A DNA stretch of 64,000 nucleotides from F1-120-MAGs118 sp013360535. GTDB taxonomy: Bacteria; Planctomycetota; UBA1135; GCA-002686595. Below the pieces are notes generated by a model that was not told the DNA's origin, ran no database searches, and worked only from the letters and a program-made list of their open reading frames with translations. The stretch is taken from positions 1-64,000 of the forward strand of contig JAPKHC010000021.1 of assembly GCA_026647215.1 (NCBI GenBank), given 5' to 3'. Below are positions 16,047 through 24,586 of the stretch, piece by piece (positions within the stretch are counted from its first letter, which is position 1; each line of letters begins with the position of its first letter). The translations under genes were made by a program, and so were the position numbers.

Positions 16047-17389
16047 CAGCCCTTGACCTGCTTCGCGACGAGGTTGAGTTCCGCGTCGAGGCCCTCGATC
16101 TCGACCCTGGCGCGCGTGCCGACGGCGAGGCGCTTGCCGCGCACGAGCGTGAGCAGGTCGACTTCCGGCGCGTCGAAGTCGCCTCGCGCGACGTTTGCCA
16201 TGCCGCGCTGCGGCGAGCTCTCGTCGACCAGCACCTCGACCACCTGCCCGACGCGCGCTTCCTGCTCGGCCCTCAAGGCCTCGTCGCGCGCCGCGAGCAC
16301 GGCCTTCTGCCGCGCCTTCGCTTCCTTCGTGCTCACGCGGCCCGGCAGGTCGAAGCCCGGCGTGCCCTCTTCCGGCGAGTACGTGAACGCGCCGAGGCGC
16401 CCGAGCCGGTACTCGCGGATGAACTGGCACAGCTCGTCGACGTCCTGCTCGGTCTCGCCGGGAAAACCGACCAGCACCGTCGTGCGCAGCGTGATGCCCG
16501 GCACTTCGCTGCGCAGCCGCTCGAGCAGCTTGCGCACCTGATCGCCCGAACCCGCCCGCCGCATCGCGCGCAGCACCGGCGTCGCGATGTGCTGCACGGG
16601 AATGTCGAGGTAACGCGCGACGCGCGGATGGTTCGCGAGCAACTCCGCGAGGCCCCACGGAAAACGGTTGGGATAGGCGTACATCACGCGCACCTTGTGG
16701 TCGCCGTCGAGGTCGGCGAGCGAGCGCACGAGCGCATCGAGCTCGAGCCCCATGTCGCGCCCCCAGGCCGTCGAGTCCTCGGCGACGATCACCAGTTCCT
16801 TGACGCCCGCGCCGATCAGCTCGCGCGCCTCGCCGAGCACGTCGTCCGGCCGCTTCGAGCGGTGCGGCCCGCGGATCGCGGGGATCGCGCAGAACGAGCA
16901 CGTGTGGTCGCAGCCATGGCTGATGCGCAGGTACGCGTAGGAGCCCGGCGTCGAGAGCAGGCGCGAGTCGTCGCGGGTCGCCTCGCGCAGGCCGCCGTTG
17001 TCGAGGTAACGCGGCGCCGAGCGCCCCTCCGACAGGTCGCGGATCGCCTTGGCGAGCGCCTTGCCGTCGGAGATCTCCGCGAAGATGTCGACCTGCGGGA
17101 AGCGCTTCTGCAGGTCGCGCTGGAAGCGCTGCACGAGACATCCGGCGACCACCACACGCGCCAGCTCGCCGCGCTTCTTGAGCGCGCACAGCCGCCGGAT
17201 CTGGCTCTCCGACTCCTCGCGCGCCGGCCCGATGAACGAGCAGGTGTTGAGCACGACCGTGTCGGCCTGCTCAGGGTCCCCGGACACGACGAGGCCCTCG
17301 TCGGCAAGGCGCCCGAGGATCAGCTCGGAATCGATCTGGTTGCGGGCGCACCCCAGGTGCACCAGCGAGACGACGGCAGGGTTCGGCAC
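16046..17389 (-). CDS. rimO: Ribosomal protein S12 methylthiotransferase RimO
   Basis: A 447-residue radical-SAM enzyme that methylthiolates an aspartate of ribosomal protein S12. The N-terminal domain has HLGCARNQIDSE and NTCSFI cluster cysteines. The radical-SAM core has HGCDHTCSFCAIP (CxxxCxxC), and the C-terminus holds a TRAM domain. The best start is GTG 17389, just before the conserved VSLVHLGC; no ATG lies in range and no good Shine-Dalgarno sequence precedes it. It is the first gene of the six-gene minus-strand operon that ends with priA. Confidence 0.93.
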   Translation of the reverse strand: MPNPAVVSLVHLGCARNQIDSELILGRLADEGLVVSGDPEQADTVVLNTCSFIGPAREESESQIRRLCALKKRGELARVVVAGCLVQRFQRDLQKRFPQVDIFAEISDGKALAKAIRDLSEGRSAPRYLDNGGLREATRDDSRLLSTPGSYAYLRISHGCDHTCSFCAIPAIRGPHRSKRPDDVLGEARELIGAGVKELVIVAEDSTAWGRDMGLELDALVRSLADLDGDHKVRVMYAYPNRFPWGLAELLANHPRVARYLDIPVQHIATPVLRAMRRAGSGDQVRKLLERLRSEVPGITLRTTVLVGFPGETEQDVDELCQFIREYRLGRLGAFTYSPEEGTPGFDLPGRVSTKEAKARQKAVLAARDEALRAEQEARVGQVVEVLVDESSPQRGMANVARGDFDAPEVDLLTLVRGKRLAVGTRARVEIEGLDAELNLVAKQVKG

Positions 17390-18094
17390 GGAGTTGGAGG
17401 CGACGCGGAGGTCGGGCGCGGCGCGACTTCCCGGACCCCCACTGGGCCCAGGCGCAGGTCCCCCTGCCCGCCGCGGCGCGGCCGGGAGGATACCCCATCC
17501 ACCTCCCGACCCAACCTCGCGCCTCCATTCCGGCCCAGGCGCCGAGCGGGGCCGGCTCGCGAGGGCGAGGTCGGCGGGTCGAACGTGAGCGGATCGGAGG
17601 CGGGGCCGGTGATCGCTGGCAGATTTCTCGAACTTGGTTGGCGGACGGGGCGGGCGAGCGTCGTTTGTGATGGAGAGCGGGTGGGCGGCGCCCTGCCCAG
17701 CCGGTTTTGCCGTCGGCACTTCCCAGTTGTGCGACCCGCTCGAGTTCCTCCCTCTTCCCCATCGAACGCCCCACGGAAACGGACTGCGAGCCAGACCTCG
17801 ACGTCGACTGCAACACGGATGAAAACAAGCCGATTTCCTCGCGGGGGATTCCAGAAGCGCCCGCAGGGATCGAAGATGCCCGCGCTCGAATCCGTCGGGA
17901 ACCATCGCGCTCGCACGCGACTCCTGAGGTTCGACGGCAATGAATCGCAAGCCTCCGGCGGGCTCAGGCCTCTCGCAGCCTGACTCGCTCGGCGGGACGT
18001 TGGGCGCCTCCGGAGGCTCCCGAAGCTCTGCTGCACCCCGAGATTTCCGCTTCCCCCCACGAGCGCGACAAGGCGCTAGACTTGGACCTGTCCG
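17390..18094. other. 705-base spacer without a convincing gene
   Basis: Separates the divergent rimO operon from the sigma/kinase operon. Long open frames exist but have the composition of chance frames in GC-rich DNA. Visible items are a T-rich segment leading into TTGGCGGA (about 17620-17645) that resembles a segment at about 20395-20412, a 12-base palindrome GCCTCCGGAGGC at 18006-18017, and a -10-like TAGACT before the sigma gene. The 17390-17620 half would carry the rimO promoter, which I cannot place. Confidence 0.5.
18077..18082 (+). promoter_or_regulatory. -10-like box before the ECF sigma gene
   Basis: GCTAGACTTGG, with TAGACT ending 12 bases before ATG 18095. It matches the GCTANNCTTGG form seen before other genes here. 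No -35 consensus is seen. Confidence 0.4.
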
Positions 18095-18667
18095 ATGACT
18101 CTCGCTTCCCAGGATCGCATCGAACAACTGATCGCCCGCTCGCGCGCTGGAGATCAGGAAGCTTCGAATGAAGTCGCCGCGGCGCTCTATGCCGAGCTGC
18201 ACCGCATCGCGATTGGATTGATCGGCGATCGCCCCGTCGGCGTCACGCTGCAGGCGACGGCCCTCGTGCACGAGGCGTGGCTGAGGATCCGGCGTTCGAG
18301 CGCCGAACGCATCGCCGACCGCCACCACTTCCTTGCGCTCGCCGCGCGCGCGATGCGCTGCGCGCTCGTCGACCACGCGCGCGCCCGCGCCCGGCGATCG
18401 GTCGAAATTTCGGCCGAGCCCTCGGTCGAGACCGCGCTCGACAAGGTCGTGCTCGCCCACGAGGCGCAGGCCTTCGATCTGGTCGTGCTCGACGACCTCC
18501 TGAACCACCTCGCGCAGACCGACCCCGACATGGCGCGCGCGGTCGAGCTGCGCTTCTTCGCGGGCCTCGACCTCGCCGAGACCGCCGCGGCGATCGGACT
18601 CCAGCAGCGCACCTTCGAACGCCAGTGGTCCGCCCTCAAGGTCTGGATCCTCGGACAAATCCAATGA
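18095..18667 (+). CDS. ECF-type RNA polymerase sigma factor
   Basis: A 190-residue sigma-70-like factor of the ECF_sigma/TIGR02999 type that commonly sits beside Ser/Thr kinases in planctomycetes and acidobacteria. Region 2 is recognisable as TALVHEAWLRI...RHHFLALAARAMRCALVDHARAR, and region 4 as LRFFAGLDLAETAAAIGLQQRTFERQW, a helix-turn-helix. No anti-sigma gene is adjacent; the kinase probably controls it, as in other such pairs (inference). The TGA overlaps the kinase ATG by four bases (ATGA). Confidence 0.92.
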   Translation: MTLASQDRIEQLIARSRAGDQEASNEVAAALYAELHRIAIGLIGDRPVGVTLQATALVHEAWLRIRRSSAERIADRHHFLALAARAMRCALVDHARARARRSVEISAEPSVETALDKVVLAHEAQAFDLVVLDDLLNHLAQTDPDMARAVELRFFAGLDLAETAAAIGLQQRTFERQWSALKVWILGQIQ

Positions 18668-20031
18668 CTTCCATTCCCTGGAGCGAGGCCAAGCCGCTGT
18701 TGAGCACGCTGCTCGGCCTGCCGCCCGAGCAGCGTTCCCAGCGCATCGAGGAGCTCACCAAGGACAACCCCAAGCTGCGGGCGGAGCTCGTGCGTCTCCT
18801 CGACGTGCACGCCGCGCACCCCGGATTCCTCGAGCCGCCGGGCAAGGATTCGATCGAGCGCCCGCTGCGCGAGATCTCGTTGGCCTTTGTCGGCTGCCGC
18901 CTCGGCGACTTCGAATTGGAAGCCCTGATCGGCACCGGCGGCTCCAGCAGCGTGTACCGCGCGCGCCAGCTCTCGCTCGGCCGGCCCGCGGCGGTCAAGC
19001 TGCTCGGCCACCAGTTCTGCCTCTCCGACAACGCGCGCGCGCGCTTCCAGCGCGAGGCCTCCGCGGCTTCCAAGCTGCGCCACGACGCGATCGTCTCGAT
19101 CTATTCCTACGGCGAGCACGAAGGCGCGCACTACATCGCGATGGAGCTCGTCGAGGGCCGCACCGTCGCGGAGCTGATCGAGGAGCGCCGGAAGAACGAA
19201 GGCAAGCCCAGCGGCGGGCTGCCGGATGCCGGAGTCGTGCGCCTGCACGCCGGCTGGGTCGAGCGCATCGCGCGCGGCCTCCAGCACTGCCACGACCACG
19301 GCGTGGTGCACCGCGACGTCAAGCCGCACAACATCGTGCTCGACGCCAACGGCTTGCCGCGGCTGGTCGACTTCGGCGTGGCCAAGCTGCTCGAGTTCGG
19401 CGACGCGACCGCGCACGGGCTGATCCCGGGCACGCTCGGCTACATGAGCCCCGAACAGACCCGCGGCGAGCCCGCGGACGCCCGCAGCGACGTCTATTCG
19501 CTCGGCATCGTGCTCTACGAGCTGCTCACGCTGCGCCGCCCCTTCGAGCAGGCCGATCCCGCCGCGCTGGCGAGCGCGATCGCCAACGAACGCCCGGTGC
19601 CCGCGGCGAAGTTCAACCGCAACGTGCCTCCTGGCCTCGCCGCGATCTGCGCCAAGGCCCTCGCGAAACAGCCTGCCCAGCGCTACTCGAGCGCGGCCGC
19701 GATGGCCGAGGACCTCGGACGCTGGGCCGCCGGTTCCCCGCCGCTCGCGCTCGACCGCAGCTGGGGCGAACGAATTCGGGAGCGTGTGCCTGCGCGCCGA
19801 GTCGCTGCTGCGGCGCTCCTGCTCGTACTCGGATTTGGCGCCTACTTCGGTTCCACGTCCGTCCTCGCCGGTCCATCCGCCAAGGAGCGCGAACTGCAGG
19901 CACTTCGCGAGCGGAAAGCCCTGATCGAGGAACGCATCGGCAAGGCACCCCCCGACGAGGTCGTGAAGGACCTCGAGGCCTTCAATCAGTATCTGCTCCT
20001 CTTGATTCGCCAGTCCGAAAAGGAGAACTAG
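18664..20031 (+). CDS. Membrane-anchored Ser/Thr protein kinase
   Basis: A 455-residue Hanks-type kinase. A roughly 80-residue N-terminal helical region precedes the kinase domain. The glycine loop is IGTGGSSSVYRA, the ATP lysine Lys112, the catalytic Asp218 in HRDVKPHN, the DFG aspartate Asp236, and the activation-loop end MSPEQTRGEP, so it should be active. A single transmembrane helix (AAALLLVLGFGAYFG) near residues 380-395 is followed by a short coiled C-terminal tail with no sensor domain. Four-base overlap with the sigma gene implies a fixed stoichiometry. It is followed four bases later by a small duplicated protein. Confidence 0.93.
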   Translation: MTSIPWSEAKPLLSTLLGLPPEQRSQRIEELTKDNPKLRAELVRLLDVHAAHPGFLEPPGKDSIERPLREISLAFVGCRLGDFELEALIGTGGSSSVYRARQLSLGRPAAVKLLGHQFCLSDNARARFQREASAASKLRHDAIVSIYSYGEHEGAHYIAMELVEGRTVAELIEERRKNEGKPSGGLPDAGVVRLHAGWVERIARGLQHCHDHGVVHRDVKPHNIVLDANGLPRLVDFGVAKLLEFGDATAHGLIPGTLGYMSPEQTRGEPADARSDVYSLGIVLYELLTLRRPFEQADPAALASAIANERPVPAAKFNRNVPPGLAAICAKALAKQPAQRYSSAAAMAEDLGRWAAGSPPLALDRSWGERIRERVPARRVAAAALLLVLGFGAYFGSTSVLAGPSAKERELQALRERKALIEERIGKAPPDEVVKDLEAFNQYLLLLIRQSEKEN

Positions 20032-20035
20032 CTCG

Positions 20036-20314
20036 ATGCCCCCCTCCCATCCGATCACCACCACCGGCCTCGCCTCGACCGTGACCACCACGCAGGGCGT
20101 GGGCGAGACGGTTCCCAAGTGGATCGACCGCCACAACACCGCGGTCGCAGCTGGAACTCCGACCGGCAACACGCTGACGACGACATACACCTCGGCCAAC
20201 GGCACCGAGACGGTCACCACGACCCGCAAGGACGGCGAGTCCGACGCCGAGTTCCTGACCCGGCATCGGGCCGACTACCTCATGCGGATGGTCGACGCCC
20301 CGCCGATCCCCTGA
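20036..20314 (+). CDS. Small protein with an internal duplication
   Basis: A 92-residue soluble protein with no cysteine. It consists of two imperfect copies of one unit: residues 15-36 and 59-80 both read TVTTT, three residues, GE, six residues, then RH. The first copy ends RHNTA and the second RHRAD. The Thr/Ser-rich halves could be phosphorylated by the upstream kinase (inference only). An AAGGAGAA ribosome-binding site lies within the kinase stop region, supporting ATG 20036. I do not recognise the family. It is the third gene of the sigma-kinase operon, and a strong terminator follows. Confidence 0.65.
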   Translation: MPPSHPITTTGLASTVTTTQGVGETVPKWIDRHNTAVAAGTPTGNTLTTTYTSANGTETVTTTRKDGESDAEFLTRHRADYLMRMVDAPPIP

Positions 20315-20338
20315 CGCTCGCGGCCTTCCCGACCGTTC

Positions 20339-20370
20339 GGCCCGCCCGGCAGCCCGCTGCCCGGCGGGCC
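20339..20370 (+). terminator. Intrinsic terminator of the sigma-kinase operon
   Basis: A 14-bp stem with one mismatch (20339-20352 with 20357-20370; arm GGCCCGCCCGGCAG) and a CCCG loop, followed by GCTTTCATT. It separates the sigma-kinase operon from the CD-NTase-like gene, so that gene must have its own promoter. Confidence 0.75.
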
Positions 20371-20505
20371 GCTTTCATTGGCCAAGGCGTCGTTTTTTCG
20401 ATTTTGTTGGCGGATCGGGGCCACCGCCGAGCGTTTCTCCGCATGAGCGAGGGGCCGGTCGTGGCGCCGATTCAAGGCGTCGCTCGCCGGCCGGCCCCTC
20501 CATCC

Positions 20506-21453
20506 ATGGCCACCCTCGCCCGTCAATTCGAGGCCTTTCACGCCCGGCTCGTGCTCGAGCCCGCCCGGGAGCAGCGCATCCGCGCCGCTGTGGGCGAGCT
20601 GCAGGCCCAACTCTCCGCCCTACCGACGCTGACGCCGCTCCTGCGCGAGGTGCTGCTCGCCGGAACGGTCGCCCACGGGACCGCGCTGCAGCCGCGGGAG
20701 GACGCCGAGTTCGCCGCCGAGGCCGTGCTCGCGCTCGACCTCGCCCGCTGCGAGGCGTGGACCCGGCCCGCCGGTCGCCATCCCGACGCGACGCTCGACT
20801 GGCTCGCCCGCCAGCTCGCCGCCATCCCCGCGCTGGAACGGCGCCTGCGCCGGCTCGAGCGCTGCCTGCGGGTCGGCTACCCCGGGGACTTTCACGTCGA
20901 TCTCTTCCCCGCCAACGCCCCGCTGCCCCACTCGGGCGCATGGCAGATGCCCAACCCGCGGCCCGGCTCCTGGAACGGCCTCGAGCCTTGGGTCGCGACC
21001 CACCCCAAGGCCTACTCGGCCTGGTGCGCGGACCGCAACACGTCGACCGGTGGCCGCTTCTCGCGTGTGGTGCGCTTCCTCAAGTGCTGGCGCGACCACG
21101 GCCTGCCCGTCGCCGCCCGCCCGAGCACGATCATCCTCCAGACCATGGCCGGTCAGGCCTTGCCCGACGCGACCGACTCCGACGCCCACGCGCTCACGCT
21201 CGTGCTGCGCAACATCGCCGACCGCGCCCGCACCAGCCAGCCCTTCTTCGCGCGCCTGCGGGTCCCCAACCCCGTCCAGCCCGAGGACGACCTCGCCGCC
21301 AGCTGGCCCGACGACGCGATCGGCCTCTTCGCCATCCACTCCCACCGCTCCGCCGACCGCGCCCGCCTGTGCTGGGAAACCCCCAACCAGGACCGCAGCG
21401 CCCAGCTGTGGTCCGAGTTCTTCGGCGACCGCTTCCCCGTCCCCGTCGCCTGA
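20506..21453 (+). CDS. CD-NTase-fold protein with degenerate catalytic acids
   Basis: A 315-residue protein of the cGAS/DncV-like nucleotidyltransferase (CD-NTase) family used by CBASS anti-phage systems. Family features in order: N-terminal FEAFHARLVL, the nucleotide-binding segment AGTVAHGTAL (52-61; family GS-x3-GT), the third metal acid Asp131 in FHVDLFPA, the RFLKCW helix, and the characteristic C-terminal LWSEFFGDRFP. The first two metal-binding aspartates, normally DxD, are replaced by Ala70 and Glu72 (EFAAEAV), so cyclic nucleotide synthesis is unlikely as written. ATG 20506 fits the family start; ATG 20443 would add 21 residues. No CBASS effector is adjacent. It converges with res 28 bases away. 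Confidence 0.8.
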   Translation: MATLARQFEAFHARLVLEPAREQRIRAAVGELQAQLSALPTLTPLLREVLLAGTVAHGTALQPREDAEFAAEAVLALDLARCEAWTRPAGRHPDATLDWLARQLAAIPALERRLRRLERCLRVGYPGDFHVDLFPANAPLPHSGAWQMPNPRPGSWNGLEPWVATHPKAYSAWCADRNTSTGGRFSRVVRFLKCWRDHGLPVAARPSTIILQTMAGQALPDATDSDAHALTLVLRNIADRARTSQPFFARLRVPNPVQPEDDLAASWPDDAIGLFAIHSHRSADRARLCWETPNQDRSAQLWSEFFGDRFPVPVA

Positions 21454-21481
21454 CGCCTGCCACTCCGCGCGGAAAGAGGAT

Positions 21482-24400
21482 TCATCCGTTGAGTGCGGTA
21501 GCCAGCTCTTCAGGCTTCCCGATCATCGCGAAACGCCACTTGCCGTCGCGACCATATGCGTTGACGGCGGTGACCCACCTGACGGCGGCTTCGACCTTGA
21601 CGGCGGCGAGCGGGTCGTAGCCCTTGGTCTCCAGGATCAAGTGCTCGGATGTGCCGTTCGCGTCGCGCAAGCGAACGATGAAGTCCGGTACGAAGTCCCG
21701 CGCTTGGCCGTTGTGCAGGTAGGGGATCGCGAACCCCAGACCAGCGTTCTTGACGAAGGCCTCCACGCGCGGGGCGGCGTCGAGCAACGCGCCCACCTGT
21801 TGCTCCAGTTTCGGTGTGTCGGCCACAAGGTAGTTGACATGCGACTTGCGAATGACGCGCACCTCGCGAGCCGTCCAGAAGTCGACCTCGCTCGTCGAGC
21901 CCTTTTCCCTTGAGCTCTCGAACCGAGGAAGTTCCGGAGCGTCTCCGGCAGCAACGTCGGGGCGAACGGCCTCCGTGAGTCGTTCCAAAGCCCAGCCGTA
22001 GTACGGAGACAAGAACACGTCGACCCGCATCGCGGGGGCGCGTGGCTCGACCTTCTCAGCAAGGTAACGACGCACGTGAGCGAGAAACTGCGGGAACAGC
22101 TCGTGCGGCGGCACAGCGCAGGATTCGCGCGCGGCATATTCCTTGGTCAGATCCCGTGCCATTCGAAAGGCGAGTTCCTGCTCCCTCACGGACATGCGGA
22201 AGGGATTCAGGGTGACGTTCTCGATGCGACCGGGGCCGACCAAGGACGGGCGCCCTTCGTTGGTCGGCAGGAGCCCCTTCATCTCGACTTCCGACGGGAT
22301 GCTCGCAGGATCGAGCACGAGACGCGGAACTAGATCCCACTCCATGCGAACACGGTTGCGGACCTGCTGCGTGTAGCCCTCCACCCGCGGGTAGCGGATC
22401 TCGAGCTTGCTGCGTTCCGGCAGCGCGCACACATGCGTCCGCTCGATGGCCACCGTCTTCGTTGCACCGTCGTTTTCCTTCGTCGGAATGACGAGGAACG
22501 GCACGCCGAGGATCTTGGCGACCTCTTCGCTCATCCTGCCATCAGGTCCCACTGCGTAACTCTCGCGACGCAGTCCCCGCCCCACTACTTGCTCGCACAG
22601 GAGCTGCGACATGAACGGACGCAGTCCGATGATGTGGGTCACCGTGTTGCAGTCCCAACCCTCGGTGAGCATTCCGACGCTGACGATGCAACGCACGTCG
22701 CGTCCTGGCGGATGGAAGGGCCGATCGAGCTTCTTGGCCAACGCCTCGAAACCCTCCGGATAGATCGGGCTGCCTTGTGAGTCGCGCGGCCAGTCGAGAC
22801 GCCCCGCTGTGTCGAGTTGGAACCGCATCCATGCGTCTTCATCGCTCTTGGCGGAACCGCTGTCGGTTTCGCTCACCACCTTGCTGTCAGCACGGATCGT
22901 GACCTGCGCGCCGTCTGCGTTGCGCAACTCGGAGATCCGACACGGAGGAATGCCGTACGGTCCGTTGCCCTCGGCGATCCACTCGTAGACAACCCGCGCG
23001 ATCTTCGTGTTCTTGCAGACCAAGATCAGGATCGGGGGGCGCGGATTACCCTCCGCCCGCCACTGGGCAAACGTCTCCTGCCACAGCCCGCCAATCATGG
23101 CGATCGGGGTGTGGGCCCACTTGAGCACCGCCTCTGGCTTGGGATTGCCTCGCGCTCCTCCGCGCTCACTGGTCGTGAGCTGCGGCAGGATCCAGCGCCA
23201 GATGTTGAAGTAGCCGGGCACAGCGGCGCCGCTCGTATCGCGCACTGCGAACTGCGGGATCTTGACTAGGCCCGACTCGATGGCATCGACCAGGCCGAAG
23301 TCACTGATGACCCACGGGAACGGACGGTTCGCCTCGGCCCCCGCTGTCGAGAGGTAGTACGGCGTAGCTGAGAGATCGACGCAGACGTTGATCCCGGCCA
23401 ATTTGTGAATGCGGTCGAGGCCCTCGACCCAGACCGTAGCCTCCTCGTCGAGCTCGGCGTCGAAGTCGACATCCGAATCTTCTTCGTCGACCTCGGACGC
23501 CTCCTCCCGCTGCCTGCGGATGCGGTATGCGTGGTGGGCTTCGTCGTTGAAGACGAGCACGTTGCGCTTGCGCCCCACTTCGCGGCCTAGGACGCGCTCG
23601 ACGATCTTTGCGTCGCTCTCGAGGTACTCGTAACGCTCCGTGCGTACGCGAATCACGTTGCCGGCCGCGTCCGTCTCCTCCGCGATCACGCTGATCTGCT
23701 TGCCTTCGACCTGGCGACGCAGCTCGTCGAAGGTCATGTAGCGCTTGCCGCGCGCGGTCGTAGTCTTCGGTCCGAGGTAGATCGTCTCCTCGATACGCTT
23801 GGGTTTGCCCAGCTTCGTGACTCGGGCGCTGACTCCGGACACCTGCAGCTCGCGAGGTTGAAACGCGTGCCAGTTGGTTACGACGACGCTTCCCTGCGCG
23901 AGGTCCGCCATCTGGTGAGGCGGCACAAGATCCCGCGTGCGGTAAAGACTTGCTTCGCCGCGTTTGGGGTCCAACTCACCGAGGCGCTCGCGAATCGTGA
24001 CGTTCGGGCACACCGCGAGCACGATGTCCGAGAAGCGCGCGTCGGCGCGGTCGTGGACCTTGTTGAGGATGCTCCACGCGGCCAGCATCCCCATCACCGT
24101 CGTTTTGCCGCTTCCTGTCGCCATCTTGCAGGCGTAGCGCCGAAACGCGCGCATGCCGGCGGCCTTGCGGTCATCGCTGGGCTCGTCCCACGGCACGTCG
24201 ATGCCGTGGAGAAAGTCCGCGCGCGCCTCGGTGAGCAGGATCACCGTCTCGGCCGCCTCGATCTGCGCGAAGAACAGCCGGTGCTTGCGGCCCTCGCGCG
24301 TCCAGTACTCGAGCAATTCGCGCGTCGTGCGCGTGGTCCCCGGCCAACCCTCCGCACGCCAGCGCTCGAGTCGCTCCCGAATGCGAGTGACGAGCTTCAG

Positions 24401-24586
24401 CTCGATCGCCGTGCCCACGTCCTCCGCGTCGGACTCCGCGGCCGCCTTGGCGGCGCGGTAGTAGTACAGCGCCATGCGCCGACCGTCGCGGAGCCGCGGC
24501 TCGCGCCCCTCTTCGAGGTACCAGTGCTTCGCCGGCTTCTCGTAGGGCGAGTTGAGGATCGGCTGCGGGACTTCGAAGCGGCTCAT
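21482..24586 (-). CDS. res: Type III-like restriction endonuclease subunit (BPTD_3080-type)
   Basis: A 1034-residue DEAD/DEAH-box DNA translocase-nuclease. Walker A is ATGSGKT (156-162), the Walker B-like box is FNDEAHHAYR, and LSATPYYLS and QVVGRGLRR mark further helicase motifs. A C-terminal PD-(D/E)xK nuclease is visible as FVPDFIVRL followed by LILETKG. Together with the mod gene it should cut unmodified DNA. It is the last gene of the mod operon; its ATG overlaps the DUF4276 stop by four bases. An acidic insert (EEDSDVDFDAELDEEA) interrupts the helicase core. Confidence 0.9.
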   Translation of the reverse strand: MSRFEVPQPILNSPYEKPAKHWYLEEGREPRLRDGRRMALYYYRAAKAAAESDAEDVGTAIELKLVTRIRERLERWRAEGWPGTTRTTRELLEYWTREGRKHRLFFAQIEAAETVILLTEARADFLHGIDVPWDEPSDDRKAAGMRAFRRYACKMATGSGKTTVMGMLAAWSILNKVHDRADARFSDIVLAVCPNVTIRERLGELDPKRGEASLYRTRDLVPPHQMADLAQGSVVVTNWHAFQPRELQVSGVSARVTKLGKPKRIEETIYLGPKTTTARGKRYMTFDELRRQVEGKQISVIAEETDAAGNVIRVRTERYEYLESDAKIVERVLGREVGRKRNVLVFNDEAHHAYRIRRQREEASEVDEEDSDVDFDAELDEEATVWVEGLDRIHKLAGINVCVDLSATPYYLSTAGAEANRPFPWVISDFGLVDAIESGLVKIPQFAVRDTSGAAVPGYFNIWRWILPQLTTSERGGARGNPKPEAVLKWAHTPIAMIGGLWQETFAQWRAEGNPRPPILILVCKNTKIARVVYEWIAEGNGPYGIPPCRISELRNADGAQVTIRADSKVVSETDSGSAKSDEDAWMRFQLDTAGRLDWPRDSQGSPIYPEGFEALAKKLDRPFHPPGRDVRCIVSVGMLTEGWDCNTVTHIIGLRPFMSQLLCEQVVGRGLRRESYAVGPDGRMSEEVAKILGVPFLVIPTKENDGATKTVAIERTHVCALPERSKLEIRYPRVEGYTQQVRNRVRMEWDLVPRLVLDPASIPSEVEMKGLLPTNEGRPSLVGPGRIENVTLNPFRMSVREQELAFRMARDLTKEYAARESCAVPPHELFPQFLAHVRRYLAEKVEPRAPAMRVDVFLSPYYGWALERLTEAVRPDVAAGDAPELPRFESSREKGSTSEVDFWTAREVRVIRKSHVNYLVADTPKLEQQVGALLDAAPRVEAFVKNAGLGFAIPYLHNGQARDFVPDFIVRLRDANGTSEHLILETKGYDPLAAVKVEAAVRWVTAVNAYGRDGKWRFAMIGKPEELATALNG

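Noticed and set aside
17634..17822. Possible small gene after the first TTGGCGGA segment
   Set aside because: No family resemblance, Arg/Pro/Gly composition typical of chance frames and no ribosome-binding site.
18095..21453. Calling the CD-NTase and its neighbours a CBASS operon
   Set aside because: The catalytic acids are missing, no effector or ancillary Cap gene is adjacent, and a terminator separates it from the kinase operon.
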